DNA from: Zeaxanthinibacter sp. PT1
GTDB taxonomy: Bacteria; Bacteroidota; Bacteroidia; Flavobacteriales; Flavobacteriaceae
NCBI RefSeq assembly: GCF_028464225.1
Contig: NZ_JAQPCN010000003.1
Coordinates: forward strand, 186,001 to 250,000
DNA: 64,000 nucleotides
Reading direction: 5' to 3'
Shown here: piece after piece, positions 53,599-61,612 of the stretch
Layout of the letters: each line of letters begins with the position of its first letter
How positions within the stretch are numbered: the stretch's first letter is position 1
Program-made: the position numbers and the translations under genes
The notes under the pieces: model-generated
What the model was told of the DNA's origin: nothing
Databases searched by the model: none
The model's input: only the letters and a program-made list of their open reading frames with translations

Positions 53599-53711
53599 GT
53601 CTAAAATTGTATACATGATTTTGGATGTTTGCTTCTCTAAGTTACGCATTAATGGGCTATATCGGAAGCTAATTAACACTTGAAGCCCTGATATTGTGGA
53701 GCCTACAAAAA

Positions 53712-53742
53712 ATAAAGCACATCGCTGGGATGTGCTTTTTAA
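53712..53742 (-). terminator. Terminator downstream of first DinB-like gene
   Basis: AAAGCACATC / GATGTGCTTT stem (53714-53723, 53729-53738) with 5-base loop and a T-rich flank on the reverse strand. Confidence 0.8.
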
Positions 53743-53758
53743 CTTTTACAGGATATGT

Positions 53759-54364
53759 TTATTCTTCAGGGAAATTTGGGTTTTCCATGATTTCTGCGAT
53801 CTGTGCATTGTGCCTGGCTGTATGGCCAGACATGAAGAGTACAGCCTGGTATGCGTCAATCGTTCCGAAAGGCATCTGGGCAAAATGATTCCTGAGATCA
53901 TCCTCTGTTTCTTTCATATATTCAATATGAGCCTCCCTGGCTTCTTCAAAGGCTTCCAGGGTTTCGTCAAAGTCTCCAAACTTCCCGCTAGGTTCAAAAG
54001 CCTCTGCGGTTTTAATCTTCTGGTCACGATTGGTGATCATTCCCAGGATATCGGCATCAGACATTTTAACTTCCGAACGCATATCGGCATTGGCAGGGGA
54101 TTCTAATGTTCCCTTTAACATGTCCCCGATCATTTTCTCGGAGATCGCTAAGTGCTCTACACACTCGGCCACCGACCAGGATTCCGGGCTGCTCTTATAA
54201 TTGAGTTGCTCCTCGGACAAACCTTCAATCGCGTTTATCAGGTTGTCTCTGGTTTCTTGCAGATGGTCTACTGCCATCGTTCGTTCCTCATCCGTCAGTT
54301 TCAGACCGGACATACCAAACCCCATTAGTAACAGGGCGAAAAGGATAGTGCTGATTTTTTTCAT
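53759..54364 (-). CDS. Secreted DinB-family protein
   Basis: 201 residues with a signal peptide (Met-Lys-Lys-Ile ... Gly-Phe-Gly-Met-Ser-Gly). The mature part is a DinB four-helix bundle: Ala-Val-Asp-His-Leu-Gln-Glu-Thr-Arg, Trp-Ser-Val-Ala-Glu-Cys-Val-Glu-His-Leu-Ala and Gly-His-Thr-Ala-Arg-His-Asn-Ala-Gln, giving the three His metal site. Exported members are common in Bacteroidota; enzymes of this fold are thiol-dependent transferases, but the reaction here is unknown. Confidence 0.85.
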   Translation of the reverse strand: MKKISTILFALLLMGFGMSGLKLTDEERTMAVDHLQETRDNLINAIEGLSEEQLNYKSSPESWSVAECVEHLAISEKMIGDMLKGTLESPANADMRSEVKMSDADILGMITNRDQKIKTAEAFEPSGKFGDFDETLEAFEEAREAHIEYMKETEDDLRNHFAQMPFGTIDAYQAVLFMSGHTARHNAQIAEIMENPNFPEE

Positions 54365-54481
54365 AAGGCTGTATTTTAATAAGTGGAATATGTTTAAGTC
54401 GTTACATTTCAGTGTGATAACCCTCGGTAAACGACTGTTTAAGATACTCCAAAATCTCTATATATCCTTTAAAATGCCTCC

Positions 54482-55084
54482 TTATTTTGAATGGGTGCCA
54501 AGAAAAACATTCACCCCTGGAGGGATGGGATTCCCGGCGGCTCTCCTGAGCATAACTATCTGCCCTGTATGCCAGATAGCATCTGAAACCGGGCCATTGA
54601 TGAGGTGCCAGAAGTTGAATTCTGAGGATCCCTTCTCGCTGCTGAACCTGATCGGGTAACCAGAGAAGTCGCTTTGCTGGGCGAACAAATCGGCAGAGGC
54701 CTCAAGCCGGTTAAGAGTAACGACACGCTTTTCTTCAATAGAAAGCATAGCCTTTGGTTTTTCAGAACGGTTGACGATTTCCTTCTGTGCCGTGGCCAGG
54801 ACCACCTCGGAGAGATCGTAAATATGCTGCATCAACTCTTCTATGGAGCGAAGATCATCACCGGCACGAAACACATAATTTTGTTCGGTAAGTGCTTCTG
54901 TAGCCCAGTAATAGCGGAAAGCCAGTCCGTCTACCATCCTGGCCAGGGTAGTACCCGCCGTGTATTGCTCACCCCGTTGTGGGAGTTGCTCATAGCTTTT
55001 GCCAGTGCTATCCGAGGTTTGTCCCATAGTTAGCTGCATTATAAAAATTGTGGAAAATAATACGATATGTTGTTTGCTCATCAT
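54482..55084 (-). CDS. Secreted DinB-like protein
   Basis: 200 residues with a signal peptide (ending near Leu-Thr-Met-Gly-Gln). It has the DinB-like pattern (Asp-Gly-Leu-Ala-Phe-Arg-Tyr-Tyr-Trp-Ala-Thr-Glu, Ile-Glu-Glu-Leu-Met-Gln-His-Ile-Tyr, Trp-His-Thr-Gly-Gln-Ile-Val) but is only distantly similar to the downstream copy. The first two His seem conserved. Separate from it by 117 bp, so a loose operon. Confidence 0.7.
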   Translation of the reverse strand: MMSKQHIVLFSTIFIMQLTMGQTSDSTGKSYEQLPQRGEQYTAGTTLARMVDGLAFRYYWATEALTEQNYVFRAGDDLRSIEELMQHIYDLSEVVLATAQKEIVNRSEKPKAMLSIEEKRVVTLNRLEASADLFAQQSDFSGYPIRFSSEKGSSEFNFWHLINGPVSDAIWHTGQIVMLRRAAGNPIPPGVNVFLGTHSK

Positions 55085-55327
55085 TAGGATTGGTGTACAG
55101 GTTGAAGGGTAAATACAGCACGCCAGACCCTGAACAGGCAGGGGGGTCGTATATGAAATGCCTACGCACCACCAGTCAAAGCAAGGGGATCTCCAGCTTC
55201 TGTTTTACCGTGAATAAAAATACATAAAATCTGCGGTCACCATAGAAAACCGTGCTCTTTTCACCTGGGTTGAGTGAATTATAGCGAACAACGTCTTCTT
55301 GCCTTAATATCGCATGGTCGAGCCTGC

Positions 55328-56272
55328 TCAGGGGATGGTGAAAGGGATCAGCATATTCTTCTCCCGGGCATTGGGCACCTCTGATATTAGGGCATAAGAA
55401 CCTGGCTCGAGCTCTGCTGTGAAATATCCTGTCTTTCCTGCCGGCATATCATTCACCCCGCCCAGGAAGATAACCCCCTCAGGAGCCGGAGAGATCAGCC
55501 CTTTGGGATCAACCCAATTCATCCAGGCTGCTAATTGGTCCAGGTCTGCATTTTCTTCCAGCCTAACCAGGTTAACATCGTGCCCTACAAAATGTTCATG
55601 GGTTACCTGGTCCTCGTAGGTCACCTGGAATACCTGTGGTCCTTCCTTTATGGAATCCTGTACCTGTATTCCTTCAGCGCCCGAAATACCAATACGCACT
55701 GTGGGCTCAGGGGGGGTATTGGCGGTTGTGTCCTGGACCACAACCAACTCTTTTACCATACCCATAACTCCATGAAAAACACCGTTTGGCATTTTAACAT
55801 AACACTCCAGTACATAATAGCCTGGATCCATGTAAATGGTACTCTCAGCCACTTCCCCAGCGGATACAAGTCCTACGCCACCGAAGAATACGATTTCGGA
55901 AAACCAGGGCGGTAACTTACCGAAAGCTTCCATAGCCTTATTCATTTCCCCCTTATTGATCAAATCCATCCCTTCCTGAAAAATAGGCATCACCTCTTTT
56001 TTTCCGTCTTTGATGTATTTACCCTCGGGATACTTATCCAGTAAAATAAAATGAGGTTCACTAGAGGCATTGGTATAGCGAAAGGTCTGCCAACCTGATC
56101 TGATAGTGTCTTTAATCTGGAAGTCCATGACCTCTGTGAGTACTTCAATCACCTCTTCCTTTTTCACCTCTGGCTCTTTTTTATGGTCTTCCTTACATGA
56201 AGCAGCTATCAGTAGAGCGATGAGTACAAGCACAATTCCTGTGCTCCTAAAATGGTTTTCGATGGTGTGCAT
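55328..56272 (-). CDS. Lipoprotein with two cupredoxin-like domains, unknown
   Basis: 314 residues. The signal ends Ile-Ala-Ala-Ser-Cys (lipobox). Two related halves (about 35-180 and 190-314) both end in a Pro-Gly-x-Tyr-x-Leu strand (Asp-Pro-Gly-Tyr-Tyr-Val-Leu-Glu-Cys-Tyr-Val and Glu-Pro-Gly-Ser-Tyr-Ala-Leu-Ile-Ser-Glu-Val), preceded by Phe-Phe-Gly-Gly-Val-Gly or Phe-Leu-Gly-Gly-Val-Asn. This is a cupredoxin-like beta sandwich, but the Cys-x-His-x-Met copper site of blue copper proteins is not evident. Function unknown. Confidence 0.7.
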   Translation of the reverse strand: MHTIENHFRSTGIVLVLIALLIAASCKEDHKKEPEVKKEEVIEVLTEVMDFQIKDTIRSGWQTFRYTNASSEPHFILLDKYPEGKYIKDGKKEVMPIFQEGMDLINKGEMNKAMEAFGKLPPWFSEIVFFGGVGLVSAGEVAESTIYMDPGYYVLECYVKMPNGVFHGVMGMVKELVVVQDTTANTPPEPTVRIGISGAEGIQVQDSIKEGPQVFQVTYEDQVTHEHFVGHDVNLVRLEENADLDQLAAWMNWVDPKGLISPAPEGVIFLGGVNDMPAGKTGYFTAELEPGSYALISEVPNAREKNMLIPFTIP

Positions 56273-56427
56273 GATATTGATTTTTAAAATTTTAGTGCAA
56301 ATAGCCGCTTTAGGGGAGAACTGTTATATGGAACGACTGCTGGAGGAATTTAAATGTACGTAAATTTTCTATGTTTTCACATAAATATTTAACATACAGC
56401 AAGATGGGAGAAGTGTTATTTACTGAT

Positions 56428-57297
56428 TTATACTTTGTTGAGAATTGGATTAAAAGCTTTTGAGGCGACAACAACCTGGTCTCCTACCTGTAATTCCCTG
56501 CTTTCTTTCTCCGAGACCACTACTTTTACCACGTTTGTGGCGATCAATAAGGTGATTATCCATACCACTTCCTCCTGCTGTATGTGCAAGACCCTGCCAC
56601 TGAACTGGAATTTGCCGCTGATCTTGTGCTGCATAAATACCTCGGCCGGGCTGCCAACCTTACAAATGCTACCACTTTCAAGAACTGCCACGCGGTCCGA
56701 AAGTTTGATTACTTCACCAAGGTCATGACTGACCAAAATAATAGTGAGCCCGTAGCTTTGTTGTGCGTTGATGAGAAAATCCTGTAGCTGGTTCCTCATC
56801 TGGTGATCCAGGGCAGACATGGGTTCATCCAGTAAGAGCAGTTTTGGCTTTCGGACCAAGGCTCTTGCCAGGGCGACACGCTGTTGCTGCCCCCCGGAGA
56901 GCTGCCCGGGTTTTTTATGCTGTAGTTCGCCCAGGCCACTGATCGCAATTAGCTCTTCAAGGAAATCTTCTTCCCCTTTACGGAGTCCGTACAACAGGTT
57001 CTGCCGGGCTGTAAGGTTTGGAAATAGGGCGTAGTCCTGAAATACAAACCCGATGTCCCTTTGCTGGGGTGGTAGGTCTATATTCTTGTCGGCATCATAC
57101 CAGGTTTCTCCGCCTACCACGATACGGCCGGAATCAGGTGGTAACAGCCCGGCTAACATTCTAAGGGTAGAGGTCTTACCTGCTCCTGAGTCGCCATAAA
57201 GGGTGAGGCTTTCGCCTGTTCCCAGATCAAACCGCAGGGCTAATTCCATCCCGCCTTGAGCAGACCATAATTTCTTATTTAGCTCTGCTGTGATCAT
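56428..57297 (-). CDS. modC: Molybdate ABC transporter ATP-binding protein
   Basis: 289 residues. Walker A Gly-Asp-Ser-Gly-Ala-Gly-Lys-Thr, signature Leu-Ser-Gly-Gly-Gln-Gln-Gln-Arg-Val, Walker B Leu-Leu-Leu-Leu-Asp-Glu-Pro and a C-terminal TOBE-like oxyanion-binding domain. Powers molybdate (tungstate) import. Its start overlaps the modB stop by 4 bp. Confidence 0.92.
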   Translation of the reverse strand: MITAELNKKLWSAQGGMELALRFDLGTGESLTLYGDSGAGKTSTLRMLAGLLPPDSGRIVVGGETWYDADKNIDLPPQQRDIGFVFQDYALFPNLTARQNLLYGLRKGEEDFLEELIAISGLGELQHKKPGQLSGGQQQRVALARALVRKPKLLLLDEPMSALDHQMRNQLQDFLINAQQSYGLTIILVSHDLGEVIKLSDRVAVLESGSICKVGSPAEVFMQHKISGKFQFSGRVLHIQQEEVVWIITLLIATNVVKVVVSEKESRELQVGDQVVVASKAFNPILNKV

Positions 57298-57968
57298 CGC
57301 CAGAATTTTTTGAGGTAGCCGCCATTGACCAGGTAAACCAGGAGTAAAATAGTGAAAGTAATCGCAAACAATATCATAGAATAGAAATTCGCAGCTTCGT
57401 AATTAAGGGCTTCAACCTGGTCGTATATGGCTATCGAAGCTACCCTGGTTTCTCCCGGGATATTTCCTCCGATCATCAGTACTACACCGAATTCGCCCAC
57501 CGTATGTGCAAAGGAGAGTACTATGCCGGTGAGCAAGGAAGATTTAATGTTGGGAAGCAAAATCTTATATAAAGTGGTGAACCTGGATTTTCCCATCAGG
57601 TAAGAGGCTTCTTTTAATGAAGTTGGAAGAGATGCTAAACCAGACTGTATGGGGTGTACCATAAAAGGCAGGCTGTAGACCATGGAAGCGATCACCAAGC
57701 CGGGAAAGGAAAATATAAGTTGAATGCCTAACCACTCATCTAACCACTGCCCGAAGGAATTTGAAGGACTAAATGCCAGCAGAAAGTAAAAACCCAGGAC
57801 CGTGGGTGGGAGCACCAGGGGCATGCTTACCAGGGTTTCTATAATGGGCTTAACCCTAGACCGGCTGGAGGATAACCAGAAAGCGAGGGGAATAGACACA
57901 AAGAATAACAATACCGTGGTTACCGCAGCCAGTTCAAAAGTGATCTTAAGTGGAGTTCCCTCTAGCAT
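57294..57968 (-). CDS. modB: Molybdate ABC transporter permease
   Basis: 224 residues with five transmembrane helices and the ABC coupling loop Glu-Ala-Ser-Tyr-Leu-Met-Gly-Lys-Ser-Arg-Phe-Thr. Also contains Ser-Met-Pro-Leu-Val-Leu-Pro-Pro-Thr-Val-Leu-Gly, the ModB hallmark, and Gly-Glu-Phe-Gly-Val-Val-Leu-Met-Ile-Gly-Gly-Asn. Overlaps its neighbours on both sides. Confidence 0.94.
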   Translation of the reverse strand: MLEGTPLKITFELAAVTTVLLFFVSIPLAFWLSSSRSRVKPIIETLVSMPLVLPPTVLGFYFLLAFSPSNSFGQWLDEWLGIQLIFSFPGLVIASMVYSLPFMVHPIQSGLASLPTSLKEASYLMGKSRFTTLYKILLPNIKSSLLTGIVLSFAHTVGEFGVVLMIGGNIPGETRVASIAIYDQVEALNYEAANFYSMILFAITFTILLLVYLVNGGYLKKFWR

Positions 57969-58363
57969 GGCGATAGCATCATTTCGTTTAGTTTAACCAT
58001 CGCCTGTACTACTTTTCCGGGCTCTAATTTTAGTTGCGTCACGGCGGCTGTAGAGATGATGGATTCCAGCTTGCCCAGTTCACTGTTTAGAATTAAGCTG
58101 CTCAGCAGTTCTCCTTTTGATATAGAGAAAACGGTAGCCGGTATCCGGTTTTGTAAACTGATATCCAGCGGTCCTGGCTTTGCAATTACCACTTCTGTCT
58201 CTTTAAAAAGTAGTTCTACATCGGCTCCTTGAACCAGGTATCCTAAGGTGTCCGGGGTATCAATAATGATCGATTTCAATACTCTGTTGCCACAGTGTAC
58301 ACTGACCAGGGAAAGACTTCCGCTAACCTCTATTCCCGATATAACACCTTTTACCTTATTCAT
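57962..58363 (-). CDS. Molybdenum-pterin-binding (Mop/TOBE) protein
   Basis: 133 residues with two Mop/TOBE domains in tandem (about 1-65 and 68-130: Gly-Val-Ile-Ser-Gly-Ile-Glu-Val-Ser-Gly-Ser and Asn-Arg-Ile-Pro-Ala-Thr-Val-Phe-Ser-Ile-Ser-Lys-Gly-Glu). Such proteins bind molybdate or sense it. Start ATG 58363 lies inside the modA stop region (8-bp overlap), favouring coupling; the longer frame from 58378 is less likely. Confidence 0.82.
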   Translation of the reverse strand: MNKVKGVISGIEVSGSLSLVSVHCGNRVLKSIIIDTPDTLGYLVQGADVELLFKETEVVIAKPGPLDISLQNRIPATVFSISKGELLSSLILNSELGKLESIISTAAVTQLKLEPGKVVQAMVKLNEMMLSPC

Positions 58364-59114
58364 ATACCGAATATCCAAATTTTTTCAGGATCTGCCTGGC
58401 TTCAGGGGAAAAAAGGAATTCAGAGAATGCCATGGCCGCTTTTGGCTGAGCGGAATTTCTTAGACAGGCTACTCCCTGTTCTATGGGGGTATATTTCTTC
58501 GAATCAAGATCGACCCATTTGCCTATCCCGGCCACCTGGGCAGACAACACTACTGCTTTGGCAGTAATACCTACTTCTGAGGCGCCGGAGCGAATAAACT
58601 GGCTGGCCTGGGCAACACTTTCACCGTAGACCAGTTTATGAGCAAGCTGATCGTATATTCCGGCTTCTTCTAATGCCTCTATGGCCGCCCTTCCATAAGG
58701 TGCGGTGAGCGGGTTAGCTATGGCAATATGATGAATGCCCGGATCTGTAAGTGCTTTTAGTGAAGGTTCTATCCCGGGCCTGTTAGTCCAGATGACTAAG
58801 GTACCATAAGCATAGACCCGCGGTGGGCCGGATAATAAATCTAACTTTTCCAGTTCACGGGGATAACGCATATCTGCTGAGACAAGTATATCGTAAGGGG
58901 CGCCCTCACGTATCTGTGCTGTCAGTTTTCCGGAGGAACCAATGATGATTTCACAGGCGATTCCCGATTCACTGCTATAGGCTTCAACCAGTTCTTCCAT
59001 TGCATACTGCATATTGGCAGCGGTAGCAATCCTCAGCTTCTGCTGGGGTTTCCGGCAGGCCGAGCACAACAATAGTAAGCAACAGAGTATTGTAAATAGG
59101 GGCCGGGAATGCAT
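58356..59114 (-). CDS. modA: Molybdate-binding lipoprotein of ABC transporter
   Basis: 252 residues. The signal ends Leu-Leu-Cys-Ser-Ala-Cys (lipobox), anchoring it in the membrane. The mature fold has Ala-Ala-Asn-Met-Gln-Tyr-Ala, Gly-Ser-Ser-Gly-Lys-Leu-Thr-Ala-Gln-Ile, Asp-Ile-Leu-Val-Ser-Ala-Asp and Ala-Ser-Glu-Val-Gly-Ile-Thr-Ala, the Ser/Gly pattern of oxyanion binding. First gene of modA-mop-modB-modC. Confidence 0.92.
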   Translation of the reverse strand: MHSRPLFTILCCLLLLCSACRKPQQKLRIATAANMQYAMEELVEAYSSESGIACEIIIGSSGKLTAQIREGAPYDILVSADMRYPRELEKLDLLSGPPRVYAYGTLVIWTNRPGIEPSLKALTDPGIHHIAIANPLTAPYGRAAIEALEEAGIYDQLAHKLVYGESVAQASQFIRSGASEVGITAKAVVLSAQVAGIGKWVDLDSKKYTPIEQGVACLRNSAQPKAAMAFSEFLFSPEARQILKKFGYSVYE

Positions 59115-59161
59115 ATCGCTAATTTATGGAAATCCGGCAAGTTTTGGTGTTTTCATCGGGA

Positions 59162-59764
59162 TTAAGCGATAGTCCGGAAGGTAAGGTTGATCCTGGGTTC
59201 GGTTATACGCTTGCTCGGGGGAAGTCGATGCAACCAATGTTGCTGGGTGGTCCCTTTCATCACCAGCAAGCTTCCCGGTTCCAGGAATACAGATATTTTT
59301 TCATGAGTTTCCCTATGTTTAAAAACAAAATTCCTGCCTGCTCCAAAACTCATCGAGGCGATGGTGCCCTGCTTGCGAAGTTCTTTTTCGTTGTCGCTGT
59401 GCCACCCCATTCCTTCCGCACCACTGTGGTAAAGGTTGAGTAAACAAGAATTAAATGTTGCCCCGCTTTCCAGTTCTGCCCTTCGTTTTAATTCCTCTAA
59501 TAACGGAATCCAAGGCAGGGCTTTTTTAGTAGTATGGCTGTAGGTATACGAAAAAGGTTCGGAGCCATACCAGGCAACCTTTCTTTTGGTTACAATACGC
59601 TTGCCGAACATCATTAATTCATCGTGTTCCCAGCTTATCTCCTTCAGTAAGGCTTCCATGTATCGGGAGGCCGAATTCAGATCCATCAATGGACCGTGGT
59701 AGTGCACCAGCCCGTCAAAAGGTAATAGGTTTCCAGAAGATGTTAATTCATTATCCTGGTTCAT
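59162..59764 (-). CDS. alkB: Alpha-ketoglutarate-dependent DNA repair dioxygenase AlkB-like
   Basis: 200 residues. Fe(II)/2-oxoglutarate site: Gly-Trp-His-Ser-Asp-Asn-Glu (His-x-Asp), Gln-His-Trp-Leu-His (distal His) and Arg-Ile-Asn-Leu-Thr-Phe-Arg (2-OG Arg residues). Removes 1-methyladenine and 3-methylcytosine by oxidation. It lies 13 bp downstream of the Ada-like gene and 47 bp upstream of modA in the same direction. Confidence 0.93.
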   Translation of the reverse strand: MNQDNELTSSGNLLPFDGLVHYHGPLMDLNSASRYMEALLKEISWEHDELMMFGKRIVTKRKVAWYGSEPFSYTYSHTTKKALPWIPLLEELKRRAELESGATFNSCLLNLYHSGAEGMGWHSDNEKELRKQGTIASMSFGAGRNFVFKHRETHEKISVFLEPGSLLVMKGTTQQHWLHRLPPSKRITEPRINLTFRTIA

Positions 59765-59777
59765 AATTCAATCAATA

Positions 59778-60620
59778 TCATTCAGACAACCTGGAAGCTT
59801 CCCATCCTAATATAGCCGATTTGCGATTTACACCCCAACGATAACCTCCGAGTGCCCCGCTGGATTGAATGACCCGATGGCAGGGAATGAGGAACCCCAC
59901 AGGATTACTGCCTATGGCAGTGCCCACGGCCCTTGATGCCTTTGGCATCTCTATCTCCGCTGCTATCTGTCCGTATGTCTTGACCTTCCCCTCCGGAATT
60001 TGCAACAGTGCCTGCCAGACTTTCAATTGGAAGGGGGTGCCTTTTAAATGGAGCGTTAAGGGTTCATCAGAGTTCGGGTCTGCCTGGAAGCGTCTCAAAG
60101 CCTCCAGGTGGGTCGGTTCCGCTATCTTCTCGAGTTTTGCTTTAGGAAAAGATCCTCGTAATTTTTCCAAAGCCCCCTCTTCATCATCAGTGAACAGTAC
60201 CTGGCAGATTCCTTTACCGGTTGAGGCAATCAGCGCCTTACCGAAAACAGAATCGTAGAACTCGTAATGTATTTCCAGGTTCATAGCGCCTTTCCTGTAT
60301 TCACCCGGTGTCATTCCCTCGATGTTCAGAAAAAGATCGTGCAACCTGCCGGTACCGGAAAGCCCGGTCTTTTCCGCAGTGTCAAATAAGCTTAGTTTCT
60401 GTTCTCCTAAAAGTTTTTTGGCATACTCCAAACTGAGGAATTGTATGAATTTTTTTGGACTCACTCCGGCCCAGTTCGTGAAGAGTCGCTGGAAATGTGC
60501 AGGACTCAGGTGTACCTGCTCAGCAATCTCGTCCAAAGTTGGTTGTTCCCGGAAATGCTTCCTGATGTAGTCAATTGCTTTTTCTATCCGTTGGTAATCC
60601 AGCACCTCCTGCTTTTCCAT
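59778..60620 (-). CDS. ada: AraC-type regulator fused to O6-methylguanine-DNA methyltransferase (Ada-like)
   Basis: 280 residues. The N-terminal ~100 residues form an AraC/XylS helix-turn-helix (Leu-Asp-Glu-Ile-Ala-Glu-Gln-Val-His-Leu-Ser-Pro-Ala-His-Phe-Gln-Arg-Leu-Phe). The C-terminal half is an MGMT: Val-Gly-Thr-Ala-Ile-Gly-Ser-Asn-Pro-Val and Ile-Pro-Cys-His-Arg-Val with the alkyl-accepting Cys. It lacks the N-terminal zinc phosphotriester domain of E. coli Ada. Likely both repairs O6-alkylguanine and activates its own operon with alkB. A TATCTTTG box lies 20 bp upstream. Confidence 0.92.
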   Translation of the reverse strand: MEKQEVLDYQRIEKAIDYIRKHFREQPTLDEIAEQVHLSPAHFQRLFTNWAGVSPKKFIQFLSLEYAKKLLGEQKLSLFDTAEKTGLSGTGRLHDLFLNIEGMTPGEYRKGAMNLEIHYEFYDSVFGKALIASTGKGICQVLFTDDEEGALEKLRGSFPKAKLEKIAEPTHLEALRRFQADPNSDEPLTLHLKGTPFQLKVWQALLQIPEGKVKTYGQIAAEIEMPKASRAVGTAIGSNPVGFLIPCHRVIQSSGALGGYRWGVNRKSAILGWEASRLSE

Positions 60621-60640
60621 ATTCTGATCTCTTTGGTTTA

Positions 60641-60648
60641 CAAAGATA
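60641..60648 (-). promoter_or_regulatory. TATCTTTG promoter box of the ada-alkB operon
   Basis: Perfect -7 consensus 20 bases before the Ada-like ATG. A TTT, not TTG, lies 19 bases upstream. Confidence 0.5.
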
Positions 60649-60749
60649 TAATGCAGAACAAACAGAAAAAACCCGAATAATGCGGAATTATAACGTAGCG
60701 CAGAAAAATTAAAGAGTTTAAGGAAACCCTAAGAGGCACTAAGATTCCG

Positions 60750-61277
60750 CTAGCTTTGGGCCAATCCTTTATTATTAAGATCCCGGACCAATTCCCGGGC
60801 CTCGAGCTGGAGTTCTACCCTGTCCATCACAATCCTGGACAGTTGGATAAGCATAGAAGACTCCTTGCCATTCAGACTCCTTGGTTTGGCATCGATGATC
60901 ACAAAGTTACCTAGACGGAATCGATCTTTGGTGATCAACGGAGCAGCGGCATAGAACTGAAGACCCAGTGCACCGGTAACCAGGGGGTTGGTCAGCGTCC
61001 TTGGATCCTTGCGTGCATTTTCAACAATGTAAACGTCATCAGACAAAATAGCAGAACTGCACAAGCCCGGTTCTTTTGGAATTTCATCAATATCCAGACC
61101 GTAGGAAGATTTAAACCAGATCCGGTCTGTGTCCACTAAGGAAATTATAGAAATAGGGACGTCAAAAATCTTTACCGCAAGAGATGTGATCTCATCAAAG
61201 CTACCATCCTGGGGTGTGTCTAATATTCCGTATTTATGAAGGTTTTCCAGCCTTTTTATTTCTAGTGTGGTATCCAT
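60750..61277 (-). CDS. GAF-domain protein
   Basis: 175 residues: a single GAF domain (about 20-160) with Tyr-Gly-Ile-Leu-Asp-Thr-Pro at the start, Ile-Ser-Leu-Val-Asp-Thr-Asp-Arg-Ile-Trp-Phe-Lys-Ser, Phe-Cys/Leu-Cys-Ser and Phe-Tyr-Ala-Ala-Ala-Pro-Leu. Looks like the sensor piece often at the N-terminus of GGDEF or kinase proteins, but here stands alone. Ligand and partner unknown. Confidence 0.8.
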   Translation of the reverse strand: MDTTLEIKRLENLHKYGILDTPQDGSFDEITSLAVKIFDVPISIISLVDTDRIWFKSSYGLDIDEIPKEPGLCSSAILSDDVYIVENARKDPRTLTNPLVTGALGLQFYAAAPLITKDRFRLGNFVIIDAKPRSLNGKESSMLIQLSRIVMDRVELQLEARELVRDLNNKGLAQS

Positions 61278-61612
61278 ATCTCAATATACGAAATTAAGTG
61301 CTTGTTTAGTTTTTTAGCTATTCGTAATTAATCGAAAATTGAAACAATTCCTCTGCACATCTTGTATAATCGTTAAAAGCCGATATCTACTTCATTAGGT
61401 TGGTACGCAAGGAATTATCTGATCGTTAAACAAATCGGTATAGCTGTTTAATAACACCGTGCTAAAATTAAGTTAAACCGGGCACTTTGGACTCGGTTGC
61501 AAGGAGAATTTGTAAATAGAAGTACTTGGAAAATAGAAATGTTTGATGGTAGATTAAAATAAAAAAGGTGGGCATTTTGGCCCACCTTAATTCCTATCTG
61601 ATTTATACTTGC
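61278..61612. other. 335-bp intergenic region
   Basis: Contains the terminator of the M14 peptidase (61567-61586). The rest shows no gene and no clear promoter box for either side. Confidence 0.5.
61561..61588 (-). terminator. Terminator of the M14 peptidase gene
   Basis: GGTGGGC / GCCCACC stem with 6-base loop; on the reverse strand followed by T6. Confidence 0.87.
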
